NCBI GenBank assembly: GCA_000727475.1
Contig: KL647317.1
Location: forward strand, 310,001 to 374,000
Source of the DNA: Sarcocystis neurona
Lineage: Eukaryota; Apicomplexa; Conoidasida; Eucoccidiorida; Sarcocystidae
DNA: 64,000 nt
Reading direction: 5' to 3'
The notes beneath the pieces are model-generated. The model did no database searches, was not told the DNA's origin, and saw only the letters and a program-made list of their open reading frames with translations. Positions 46,301 through 54,359 of this stretch are shown here, in pieces (the first letter of the stretch is position 1; every line of letters starts with the position of its first letter). Position numbers and translations under genes: made by a program.

Positions 46301-49300
46301 ACTCTACAGCCTCATCAGCTGCCGAACGCTGTGTTGGTGCAGCGTCTTCTGCTACGGCGGCGGATCGGCCTGCAGTACTCTATTGCTCTAGTGTATCTGC
46401 TGCTGCCTCTGGGCCTGCTGGGGTGACTGCCGCTGCTGCGTATCGTCCTGCTGCTGGTTTGACGGCTGTCGCGCGGTCTATCGCTCCCAGCTACGTCGAT
46501 GCTGCATTCGCTCCTGCTGATCTCTCCGTTCGTGCCGCGTACCCCGCCGCGGCATCTACCCCTGTTCTACACAGAAGACAGTCTCTTTTGTCGGGATCAG
46601 CAGCTGACGGCCCAGGTGCAGCCAACTTCAGTAATGTAACTGTAGAGACAAACCATGTTGCCAGCCCAGCCTCTACTTTTAGAACCTATCAGTACGTCGC
46701 GCAGCAGACGCTAGGGGGAATGCAAAGGGAAAAGGGTTTTGACGTCGCCTTCGAAGAAAACTTCCAGCAGCGATGTGACCGGCTGCAGATTCCACAAAGA
46801 CCGCCATCGCGGCAGAGCCGGCAGCACACTCACGAGAAGAAGGAGCAGCCTGCTGACGAGCGTGATGAGCAGCACAATGAGCAGGACGTTAAGCCGCGGC
46901 AGTGGCAAGGGAACGAACCGCAAGCGCAGCAGCAGACGCAGCAGCAGGGCAGGCAGCAGCGTTTGTGGCATCCCAAGCAGCAGCAGGTGGAAGAGCAGGA
47001 TAAAAAAGTGCGTTCGATGCGGCAAAGGGACAAAGAGCAGAGGTTTGATCTCTCGGTGTGGAAGGGCCTCACCGAGGCGGACTTACGAAGATTCGTCGGT
47101 GTCTTTCTGTGGACTTTTGCTGCGTGCAATGATGTCTCCCACGACGTGTACGTCCAGCTGCTGCAAGTCGCCGCGGCTCTCAGTCACAGGAAAGTCCGCG
47201 ATACAAGCACGTACGCTTCTTCGCGTGCTGTCTTTGATATAGACGAACCACTGCCTGAGGCCAGTACCACGAGGGTACAGCAATCAGAGGAAGAAGCAGA
47301 CACCTTTGGGGCTCACGAGGAGGAGGCAGCGAGGGAAAATTTAGACACGTCAAAGACCTGCACAGCAAGTGACACACAAGGGCGGCAGCTTCTGTTACGT
47401 GCGTTGAGAGAGCAACGTGAACAGCCAAGTTTGCTTCACTGCCGGCGTGAAACAGTTGAAGACGTGCAGCGGCAGACGGCACTGCCGGACGTAGTGCAGG
47501 AGCAGCGAGGAGCAGGGCAGCCAGCAAAGGAGGGGTCGCAGACAGACCACGGACTAGCACAGGAACACTCCCTGATATTGCGGCACGCTCAAGCGATAAG
47601 TAACCACCAACGTGGAAAAGGCACCGACGCACATCAAGACGCGGCGGTTCAAGGCTTCAAGCGTCACCAACAGAATGCAAGCGAAGGACAAGGGCAGTCG
47701 TACGAAGCAAAACAGATTCACCCCCGACAGGAGCAGCTACAAGTGTCTCCGAAACTGAGAAGAACGTCTCACAGTGGCGAAAAAAATCACCAGCAAGGAG
47801 AGGATCACAAACAGGCACTGCAGAAGCGACAGGCGCAGCTGTCCGCAGCAGAGGCAAAGTGGTTTACGCAAGTGTACTACGCGTTTTTGGCAGTTGCTGC
47901 TGATCTGCAGACAAGGCAGCCTGAACGCTTCCCATCTCCTGCTACAGCACTTGCTGCCGCTGCCACCGCTTGTGGCTTGCGGCGCGAAACTGTGGAATTG
48001 TGGAAGCACAACAGCTGCCGGTCAGCTCACCGTCCGCATCTGTCGCAGATACAGCATCGCGTCAAGAGAGTTGCTGAGGCTGCTGCTCGTCGACAGAACC
48101 GAGCGTTCACGGTTGATATGGAAGTTCCACTGTGTGACATATTGGGAATTACGGTTGACATCCGCGTGCTGTTGCAGGCGGAAACGCACGAGCCGCCCCT
48201 TTCTGACCAGGCACAGGGACATGATGTGGTGGCCTCGAGGGGAATGAGCGCGCACGAGGGAGACAGCAGAGACACCAGCGGAGCTACGCAGAGGGCAACG
48301 GCGCCGGCAACGGACAGCTGTGCAAGACGCGTGGCAGTCGATGCCCCAGAGGCAACGCGAGCAGCCCAGTGTGTCGTCGCAGAGTCAACGGCTGTGGCGG
48401 CGATCGTGTACGGCAGCCAGAATGCAATGGGCATAGAGCTTCAAGGCCTCGCAACCTCTTGCCAGTCAGCGCCGCTGCGCAGCGCAGGAGGAGGAGCTTC
48501 TAGCACAGAGGTGCGAAACAGAGGTAAACCAGTATCTGCTCTACTAGCAACAGCGCCAGCAGCCTTCGGTGAGGCTGTCCTCGTAGAGGCTGCAGTGGCA
48601 GACCGTGGCGCAGGCTCACGTGCATTCGCTCGAGCAAAATGCGGAAACCTGGCAGCAGAAAGAATAGCAGAAATCAAGGCCGGAGCACTTACAGCATCGC
48701 GCAAGGAAGTCCCCACAGCGAGTCTTGCCTTGGCTATCGAAGTGCTGGGCCCTTCCCATTTTTGCACATCTGCGACTCCGCCAGCCGCGTGTGCTGATGA
48801 GAGCATTGCCGCTGGTGCGGCTGAAGCGCTGCACAGCTGTCGCCCGCCTGATGCTACTGAGTCCTTCTGCCCTGCCTCATCGGAGTCTGCGGCGGACCGC
48901 CTGCAACAGCAACGGCTGCAGCTCCCTTTCACAAAAGAGTTGCTGGAGCTGCCGCAGTCTTACACCAGCAGGGCTGTGTATGTGTCAGATGCAGGCCTGA
49001 CAGTGTTGCAGCTGTACTATTCTTTTGATGGCAGCACCGCTCTCAAGCAGAGGCTGCTGCGACTAAGTGGAAAACCCTGCTTGTTTCTTTCTTTTTTGCT
49101 GCTGGAGAAAATGGACGACGAGCAACTGCAGCAGCTGTTGCAGCGTTGCCTCAGAAAACTGCCGTCTGCGCCTTGTAGGCACAGCACAACGCCGTCTTCT
49201 TCTCCACTACAGGAGGGAGACAGTTCCGTGTGCTGCAACAGCAGCACTGCCGCTCCTACGGGGGACCCGTACCCGGACCTTTCTAGCAGCACGGGGACGC

Positions 49301-51537
49301 ACTCTTATAGAATGTGCGACGTCATCGGCCTCTCCTGCAGCGCTACGCGTAAGCACCTTTATAGCTGCAGTAGCAGTTGTACCGAGGTGGACTGTAGCAT
49401 CGGGTGCAAACCTCCTGCCGACAAGTGCAACACAAGCGAGTGGGTGGGCAGGAAGAACGGAAGAGGCACCAGAGAGAGGAAAGACAGCAAATGTCACGCG
49501 TTCAACAACAGCACCAAAGCTCAGACAGATGTGAGTCACTCCACCACTGGTGCAACTGCAATCATCGGCAGCAACGTCAGTCGTATTGGCAGTATCCGAC
49601 ACCATTACCACCATCACTCGAAGCTGAACAGCAGCAACGTTTCCACATTTGACAACAGAACACGGACAGGCACCGATTTTCTGTTGACGTGCCGTCCCTT
49701 CAGTAGCTGTCTCGACGCACTGACGTGCCACTGCCGCACTCGCGTAGAGGCCAGCAGTTGGAGAGACCCGAGCAGCTGCAGAGACAGCGTCGGCGCTCTT
49801 GGGGCGGACGAGAGCAGATTCTCTTGCAGGCTGGGGAGCTGCCGCAAACGCCGCAGCTGGCTGCCGGCGCGGGGCATTGCACTCCCCAGCGAGAGCAGCA
49901 GGGGGTGCGACAGTCCTCACTTACCAGTAACCAAAAACACGAAGGACCTGAGGCAGCAGACCGCCGTTTGGCACACAGGCACAACGAGACTGCCGGTTCT
50001 AGCTTTTCAGAGGGGTGGTAGAGCGATGAGAAGGTGTACATACGCCTGCCAACAAAAAAGAGCTCAATCAGACCGCCTACCGAGTAGATGTGGTTTGTCT
50101 TCCTCCAGAAATGATGGATACGTCAACGATTACCTAGCCGCTACAGCGCTCAGGGGGGGAGGAGTGTTCAATCTTTCCTGTCGCTTGTTTGAGGCCTTTC
50201 GACGCAGCGAATTTGCCTTTGGTGCAGCTGCAGCAATGCATGGGGGCTGCTACACGAGCGCGAGCTTCCGGGGTTTCACCACCTGGTTGCAGTCGATCGA
50301 GTGGTGGCCAGCACCGGCAGCAAAACGTGCCGTGGCAGCGCACACCGGTTGCAGGAAGAGCAGCGGCGTACACGTTGAGAGTTGCAGCAACAAAACCAGT
50401 AGGAGCGACGGCGGGGAAAGCAGCGGCAACGGCCCTAATAGAAGCACCGGCAGCTCCAATGCGGCTGCCGCCACGTTCTACGGCAAGAACAGTCACAAAA
50501 AGGAGAGAGGCAGGAAAAGGGCGCCCGGGATATACAAGCCAGTAGCGCCGCAGCAAGGACGTCGCAGGTATGCTCGCGTCCTGCCGCGTGGGCTACCGCA
50601 GCAGGTTTGGCGTCTGCACAGGAGGTCGCACGAGATGTGCGTAGGATGGAGGAGGAACGCGAAAGGAAAATTCCGACCGAAGGCTCTTTCAAGGGGAGGC
50701 TCACCGCCTTCCCAACAAAGGGAGGTTGCTGCTGCCATCGCTACTGCGGCAATTCAGCTGCAGAAGAACTACGAGCACTTACTTCTCCATCAGGGGCGGC
50801 TGCCTCTGATGCTGCAATGGTTGCACGCGGTGGCATGCAGGAGACAAGCCGATTTGAAGAAGCAAGGCTATGCGCAACCGCAGCTTGCTCTCCTGCAGCA
50901 GCTGCAGCAGCAGAAGAGGGAGCACCGGGGAAAACGGCAGCACTCACACTTGCTACTGACGCCACAGGCATGTATATACGCAGTGGTCGAATCAATTCGT
51001 GACGCAGCACCGCTGGTGTTGCTCGGTGCGTGTCCCCCCGACCAAGCGCCTGCAATCCACTTCTTGCAGCTAGCAGCAGCTGCCAGCAGTACTGGAGCTA
51101 AGATGTGGAAGAGCGCGGATGACAGCAGCAGCCGTCGGGATGCCGGCTGCAGGAAACGGCGGCGCCGGGAAGACGCCCGTTGCCAGGGTCTGCTTCTCGG
51201 GCAGTCGCTGCGGGCCGGACGTTTCGAGCAGCAGAGGGTAGACGCCTGGCTCAGCAGGCAGTGGGATGCGATACAGCGTCAGGAACAGCAGCAGCAGTCT
51301 CACCAGTGTCCTTTGGTTCTGTATCTTCTAGAAGCGCTTCCCAAGGGAGAGACAATGGCGCGGCTCCCGTTCAAAATTATAGCACAGGATAGGCTGACTG
51401 CTTGGGAGAAAATTCTCGCCTCCGCCGGCCTTCCGGGTAGTGTGGGCAGCACAGGATCTAGCGAAATACAGAAAATGCAGATGCTGCTACCGCCGGCGTT
51501 CCACTACACGCCCAGGAGTACAGAAAAACAGAGGTAG
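40363..51537 (+). CDS. Giant RAP-domain protein with poly-Gln/Ala/Ser tracts
   Basis: RAP proteins act in organellar RNA processing and translation. One frame is open for 11.2 kb; the first ATG (40363, context GGATGAGC) gives 3,724 residues to TAG at 51535-51537. Order: Gln-rich segment (about 105-260); helical islands (for example EAARVLWLIATILRP) between low-complexity runs; a conserved block near 2,230-2,290 (WKGLTEADLRRFVGVFLW); then the split RAP domain: EVPLCDILGITVDIRVLLQ at about 2,587, SLALAIEVLGPSHF at about 2,787 and TALKQRLLRLSGKPCLFLSF then EKMDDEQLQQLLQ at about 2,880-2,920. This matches the family pattern vDi, kiAiEvdGpsHf, lKrrlL--G--v--vpy-eW, with Leu for the usual Asp in EvdGP and two large insertions. 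A further 790 residues follow, ending with helical sequence. A 5' exon spliced in ahead of 40363 is possible. Minus-strand frames of 237-286 codons inside it are shadows. Confidence 0.9.
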   Translation: MSSIGRHAFQHCNSSAALRSNGQAGMLGERTTGAARSLNAVVAARVAVETYTSSLVAQGHRRCTPCSLRYPVADTHSQLRLRPCVRAAVFCLTNAVPPAPVWVQPGSRQLQQQLFHQQRLQQPQQQSLPPLQQPQLYRRQDQRGRQQLSDDGPPQSLKQPLLRQQPTWQAPLQELYAHPEQRPQQRPDEQLRPHLPAARGERWNKQHNQKEEASQQQQHSYEPARQQQLLNEKKQQGGEQAHLFVDKEKQQQKRAQVQQLPRELHVLEAAKRLDGREAARVLWLIATILRPGAASRAPALGIPTAEAQQATGRVTGAAAAVGQEVSSSVTATGQNVNKRLDAAALHALPFCSLRLLFLTLVKQQLARLTLQEEQPSPRSISHGQRQSLLPCDIEFSLAALACLLGPSETALDGAASGAACADAALDAAVAADAAAGLNPCATCLEKSAVAAAACTDAADGTRIAAAVAVGAWEKLALGTATTGQHAEEETRVYRAFFSAAVQQVFCAAAGRVVDRDGSSSSNGSVDWGDDSASSAADSSNSNVSDQGVICCSNVSSSTGTVGRINTSTCSTHGSRRGSDNGVTWEDSIHTLSRAGDARVRQGKAVVPPGNQYLGSPPDTESSPSSSRPGGSDATRGCGNSESSGSCFVGDIQQGEGNAERSRKLRRSVCSSSRSDLFQSVENVALLSQTAAALRCVSIPLLRAVVERLSALEELLLQQGGEQQQWARDQRQRRLDQQHKQQRAPGPPCAGALGGPWLVREEQAEQAVQRGPVPPWQQARWMQQSSPGQYYVKEQPMVQELQHERYQTYKRQHHEQQQVQHMRTQQYEGMEQPLGRIQDLKQRHWKQVREEAQSQQPQEDANGKEGKWQSSEGIRKSKTLTEGVTAAEAASSHALPEQRFSPVELHATGEGDRRPLLVLRHVSALYCSLASLLITSTSAAATAMRKLAADSRRRRPLVQAAPRSAARPQRSRFTSAAVQQRYCSMQEPLQQSEPETRRLRRQLGFPVETQEAGEQEQPRQQLLPPRERLQGSLSGYLDEHWQTFEQGEQEILLEQERLTSDQQPQPRKVTHRQPIQPRDLYEFVPVQQPQHEQQLSPSTAVRYPPAVQDSQLNGTGLTSSSKDGTLLPLKALCWLLRGRLLAARILCKFLQEPEPLQPKRAPQVVPNEYDLLHRDCMTVCQQQREGEEWLFEREKQARTTHERQQPVGPAQRLNEEQQQLHVVEQLARACVTALEPAFRLQRLLKWHQQRLQQKQLHLRQQVQPLQDPQTCQQRRYEVHQLRVAQQPVRPLQVGQDKHQQPLQQSTGLLQSPPTRTGDSLLHSLAGAGSQTLSSRSMLLLLQGLVAQEQAAQRKCAGAVLDVLGRLPESAFLTPAKATLPVRGVANPAAQRGDVAAAATLRVADSSPRAVRAARCPPVAVAAVRLSTAATAAGATCSPAAAQASSLAWALSRLHVSMCSARSAGRYRKALDRLAAAVLSASISHRKQAHQQQCPPRQQQEEIEKPPQHQGQPQQPEMPNSGPQEERARHVTAAEHQDCQHTLQHVPVLSNCGEGDGWKSHELLPLTFFLGLKRCLNVSFSLAVAGCFHEPFFNQLVSEMLVLLRQQKRGTEDSAATTAAGQVAKVNSSAAAVSPGTKHARPGQSRTLVAPADALSGAAICRAAEGCPGGALTVDLLISLLSTLGMLQLQHALLVEKAIALLVQKLQHRTGGRSGRCEETGAAASATATAATWSSSDGLSTRQGSAVWRNAGERRASTPTISGCCSGHRGTSSTGKNSCRADTRAVRGTSWSEHFRNSNSSSSRDTERNRVGASAWVNSSCSAETSPLSDTRLLQVLSRVYVALARLQHKPPSALQQLLNQLMQRLAAASRDTAATATAVRLTSLQGAGRHSAGPEARREPPDSPEQPAHAQPCRFLRERSTLQEVAAIGHSCAVLQSASPQLLLALRQIIACWLSLYSPRGIVTSAVAGASASNAATTSVNSTASSAAERCVGAASSATAADRPAVLYCSSVSAAASGPAGVTAAAAYRPAAGLTAVARSIAPSYVDAAFAPADLSVRAAYPAAASTPVLHRRQSLLSGSAADGPGAANFSNVTVETNHVASPASTFRTYQYVAQQTLGGMQREKGFDVAFEENFQQRCDRLQIPQRPPSRQSRQHTHEKKEQPADERDEQHNEQDVKPRQWQGNEPQAQQQTQQQGRQQRLWHPKQQQVEEQDKKVRSMRQRDKEQRFDLSVWKGLTEADLRRFVGVFLWTFAACNDVSHDVYVQLLQVAAALSHRKVRDTSTYASSRAVFDIDEPLPEASTTRVQQSEEEADTFGAHEEEAARENLDTSKTCTASDTQGRQLLLRALREQREQPSLLHCRRETVEDVQRQTALPDVVQEQRGAGQPAKEGSQTDHGLAQEHSLILRHAQAISNHQRGKGTDAHQDAAVQGFKRHQQNASEGQGQSYEAKQIHPRQEQLQVSPKLRRTSHSGEKNHQQGEDHKQALQKRQAQLSAAEAKWFTQVYYAFLAVAADLQTRQPERFPSPATALAAAATACGLRRETVELWKHNSCRSAHRPHLSQIQHRVKRVAEAAARRQNRAFTVDMEVPLCDILGITVDIRVLLQAETHEPPLSDQAQGHDVVASRGMSAHEGDSRDTSGATQRATAPATDSCARRVAVDAPEATRAAQCVVAESTAVAAIVYGSQNAMGIELQGLATSCQSAPLRSAGGGASSTEVRNRGKPVSALLATAPAAFGEAVLVEAAVADRGAGSRAFARAKCGNLAAERIAEIKAGALTASRKEVPTASLALAIEVLGPSHFCTSATPPAACADESIAAGAAEALHSCRPPDATESFCPASSESAADRLQQQRLQLPFTKELLELPQSYTSRAVYVSDAGLTVLQLYYSFDGSTALKQRLLRLSGKPCLFLSFLLLEKMDDEQLQQLLQRCLRKLPSAPCRHSTTPSSSPLQEGDSSVCCNSSTAAPTGDPYPDLSSSTGTHSYRMCDVIGLSCSATRKHLYSCSSSCTEVDCSIGCKPPADKCNTSEWVGRKNGRGTRERKDSKCHAFNNSTKAQTDVSHSTTGATAIIGSNVSRIGSIRHHYHHHSKLNSSNVSTFDNRTRTGTDFLLTCRPFSSCLDALTCHCRTRVEASSWRDPSSCRDSVGALGADESRFSCRLGSCRKRRSWLPARGIALPSESSRGCDSPHLPVTKNTKDLRQQTAVWHTGTTRLPVLAFQRGGRAMRRCTYACQQKRAQSDRLPSRCGLSSSRNDGYVNDYLAATALRGGGVFNLSCRLFEAFRRSEFAFGAAAAMHGGCYTSASFRGFTTWLQSIEWWPAPAAKRAVAAHTGCRKSSGVHVESCSNKTSRSDGGESSGNGPNRSTGSSNAAAATFYGKNSHKKERGRKRAPGIYKPVAPQQGRRRYARVLPRGLPQQVWRLHRRSHEMCVGWRRNAKGKFRPKALSRGGSPPSQQREVAAAIATAAIQLQKNYEHLLLHQGRLPLMLQWLHAVACRRQADLKKQGYAQPQLALLQQLQQQKREHRGKRQHSHLLLTPQACIYAVVESIRDAAPLVLLGACPPDQAPAIHFLQLAAAASSTGAKMWKSADDSSSRRDAGCRKRRRREDARCQGLLLGQSLRAGRFEQQRVDAWLSRQWDAIQRQEQQQQSHQCPLVLYLLEALPKGETMARLPFKIIAQDRLTAWEKILASAGLPGSVGSTGSSEIQKMQMLLPPAFHYTPRSTEKQR
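40680..41130 (+). repeat. CAG-rich tract coding the N-terminal poly-Gln segment
   Basis: Interrupted CAG codons dominate this stretch of the RAP gene, giving Gln-rich sequence with Pro, Leu and Arg spacers. The same trinucleotide read in other phases gives Ala (GCA) or Ser (AGC) runs. That explains the many long overlapping frames here on both strands. Comparable tracts recur at about 42.5-43.0, 43.9-44.3, 46.8-47.0 and 51.25-51.3 kb. Coccidian genomes of the Eimeria type are known for such homopolymeric amino-acid repeats. Confidence 0.85.
48121..49170 (+). other. RAP domain, split by two insertions
   Basis: The three recognisable blocks of the roughly 60-residue RAP domain are spread over about 350 codons: the first strand and 'VDI' at 48121-48177, the 'AIEV-GPSHF' core at 48721-48762, and the 'ALKQRLLRLSG' helix plus terminal strand/helix at about 49030-49170. 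The first insertion is about 185 residues and Ala/Thr/Ser-rich. The second is about 95 residues and contains CADESIAAGAAEAL and Gln-rich sequence. Stops are absent throughout, so the insertions could be translated or could be in-frame introns. Confidence 0.8.
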
Positions 51538-54359
51538 AACCGCAGAGTTCAAGGAGCGACACGCGCAGCAGCCAAGATAGACCGACAATCGTTTGACAAG
51601 CTGTACGTCTAGCACTAATACAGGAGCGACAGCAACCAACAGTTTGGGGTGCCCGCAGTTGCAAAAACCGAAGCAGCTCACAGGTTGTCGCGCTAGCGGC
51701 ACCACTGAAGCGAAGCGCCCGGGAGGAAAGATAGACAGCAGCAGGCAGCAGGTGAGCGCGACAGCACTTGACGGAGAGGTACGAATGCACTCGAGTAGTG
51801 GTGCGACACGTAAAAATGAGAGGAGGAACACAGCAACGGCAGCAGGGGCACAGAAGGGGAACCAGCGACCTCCACTGTGAGACGGGCACACGGCAGGGTA
51901 AGGCAACCAGAAGTACGGACACAAGGAGCGGCAACAGTAGGAATGGCAAGTCGAAATCGACAGTGGCTACTGTACGACCTACAATACTACCGTTCTTCTG
52001 CTGCACTGGCAGCAGATCCGGCTTCCCTACTGACAGTGGCGGCAGCTGCGAATGTAGCCATTATCATATGTGCAACGAGTGAACCCTAATAGCAGCAGGC
52101 GCGCAGCTAGATCACAGGCATCAACAGCTTGGTTCTTGTTCGAAATCTCTTTCTATGTGCGTTGCAGACGTGGCCGCTGCGACTTCATCAGAAGCTGAAT
52201 GGCCTTTACTGCGTAGCCTGCAAGGGCTGCAGAGTAACCACGCGTGTGTGCTGCTTGAAAGACTATCAGCTCGATTCCTCTGGTCAACCAGATGCGGTTT
52301 CTGTGATAAACACGTAAGAACGTCTTCTCTCGCCGCCTGTCACGTTCGCGCGCTGGTGTCTTTCAGTGGAAGAGGGTATTTACGTAAATAACGTGCACGT
52401 ACGAAAAGCTCAGTAGGTGTGCGTGCGTGCATTGGTACCCATCGTCTTCACTCGGTGACAACTCGAGTTTACTTTCTGCGTTACGTGCTTCACGTGACGC
52501 GAAGGTCTTCCGCACGAAAACTTCCCGCTGAGGAAGGTTCTGCAGCGAACAGCCCAACCTCGAATATGCTGGTGCGGAACGTCAGTACAAAGTGGGAGTG
52601 CAGTATTTTGTGAAGTTGTACCCATGGTTCTTTGCAGTTCATTAACGTGTGTTCACACGCGCGTAAGAGTGGACTCGCACTGAGGCGTACGTTTGTCCAC
52701 ATAAGACCATACCCTAAATTGCCACGTGTACGAGTGGCCTTAGGTGCCAGAAGAAATCCCTCTAAACTTCAACGCACACTGTTATACAAGCCACCGTCGC
52801 GGAGCGTATGTCTTGATAGGAGAACAACTTAAAATCTCGCATCCACAAAGCAGCGGGAGACCACGTGTGCTTCAGTAGTAGTGCCTTAAGGCTTACACTA
52901 TCCACAACGCATTATGCGCTGGACACGCAGGATAGGCAGCAGCGAAATTAAGCAGAAGTAACATCACAAACCGCAACGCGACGTGAAGCGACCACACCGT
53001 AGGCGAGTGATGCCTTTCGTAACAGCCGCACCCGCATGTACGTCCAGCGTAGGGGGCACCAGCCCTACGTCCGTCGAACACGCTGTGCAGCCCCGCACTC
53101 TCCCGCATGCAGCAGGAGTAGCCTGCCCCTGCGTGCAGCTCATTGAGCACCGCCGCACATGCGAAGGCGGGAGGAGCGGCGTTGTTCAGTCAAGCTGTCG
53201 CCTCAGCTCTTCACAGTTGCCAGAGCTGCGTCTAAAACGGTGTCTGCCCACGAACAGTAACTACAGAGCTAGAAGACTAGGGAAACACCCGGAGAAACAG
53301 GAAAAGTGACGACAGTAGCGTAGAGTGTGAACTGTTGAGATATGAAATGGGTTGAACAGAAACACACCGACAGTGGAATACCAAAGCATACTGCGAAGGC
53401 GTGATCATGAGTGGAGTAGCTGCTGCAGAGCACAGGAGCTGCTGCGAAGCGTGCTGACACTATGTCCTTAGCTTGACCAGCAGCTGCAGCAGTAGCAGTC
53501 CAGGGTCCAGAAACGCGGCGCTATTTGTATGCTCGCCGTTGAAACGTGTGCCGCGGGGACAGCGCGGAGATGCAGAGGGTATCCCACGGCAATATCGAAC
53601 AACAGCCTGTGTACGGTAGCTCCTTATTCAGGAGGGAGGCACCTTCTGCTATACGTCTGAACGCACCACAGCAGCGACAGCACCAGCAGAATGCCAGCCG
53701 CTCTCCCTTTGTGTTCTGTGAAGCCTTCGACCAACGGCTGCTGCTGCAGCAGCCCCAAGCACGGCGGTTCTTCCGCTAAGGTCCTCGCGTACTGGCGCCC
53801 GCAACAGCGAAGTGGAGCACTGCCACCTTCGGGAAGACCAAGGGGGAGGAACGAAGCAAATCTTTATTCAGCAGAGCTGCACGTTGAGCACTGACTGCAG
53901 CTGTACTACATTCAGCGTCTGCATAGCCAAGGAGACCCCGTGTGGTGTCTTCCTCATAATTCCAGCAGCTGCGGCGGCCGCGCGTTATCATCGACCTGTT
54001 CCGCTGCCGCTTCTCTGAAGGGCATGGGTACCCTGCCCCTCCTCACTTGAAAGGAAGCTGCTTATGGGCCTTCCGCAGCACCCTCTCGCAGCTCCCCCAT
54101 GTACGAAATGCCTCACGTGTCCCGAGGTTTCATACCAGAATGCACAGGCGTGCACGCATACTCGGCCGAAAGGCCATTTAGCACGTCCTCACGATAGCGT
54201 CAGCTTGCCGCCGACCAAGTCATGCGCCGCGTACCGTCGGCGTTGCAGTCTGTTGTAAAGCTTTTCTCTGAGCCTTCCGGAGCTTCTACTTGCTACGCAG
54301 AACGCTTCCTGAGAAACGACGCTAAGGTCGCGCTACGGGGTCAGCGCCAAAAAGAGAAC
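51538..54359. other. Spacer between the RAP gene and the convergent SERAC1-like gene
   Basis: Holds a possible small gene (51943-52645, listed). Beyond it, 52.65-54.36 kb shows only short frames; the least noise-like are plus 53546-53779 (QQPVYGSSLFRREAPSAIRL) and plus 53110-53308, neither chainable. The RAP gene (plus) and the SERAC1-like gene (minus) are convergent here, so both 3' untranslated regions should lie in this interval. No polyadenylation motif could be assigned with confidence. Confidence 0.45.
51943..52645 (+). CDS. Possible three-exon gene or exon set, unidentified
   Basis: Exon 51943-52078 starts at an ATG (MASRNRQWLLYDLQYYRSS, then an Ala/Val-rich helix) and ends in phase 1 at GTGAAC. 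Exon 52168-52313 follows the acceptor TATGTGCGTTGCAG and reads SEAEWPLLRSLQGLQ and ACVLLERLSARFLWSTRCGF, ending in phase 0 at GTAAGA. Exon 52553-52645 reads NLEYAGAERQYKVGVQYFVK then LYPWFFAVH before a TAA. All junction phases agree, and the last exon is rich in Tyr, Phe, Val and Glu, unlike chance frames here. Introns would be 89 and 239 bp. The product would be about 124 residues, though the pieces could instead be inner exons of a larger helical-repeat protein. It starts 400 bp after the RAP gene stop on the same strand. No family recognised. Confidence 0.4.

Noticed and set aside
49207..49920. 237-codon minus-strand frame inside the RAP gene
   Set aside because: Same reason: Ala/Val-rich antisense reading of Ser/Thr/Cys codons.
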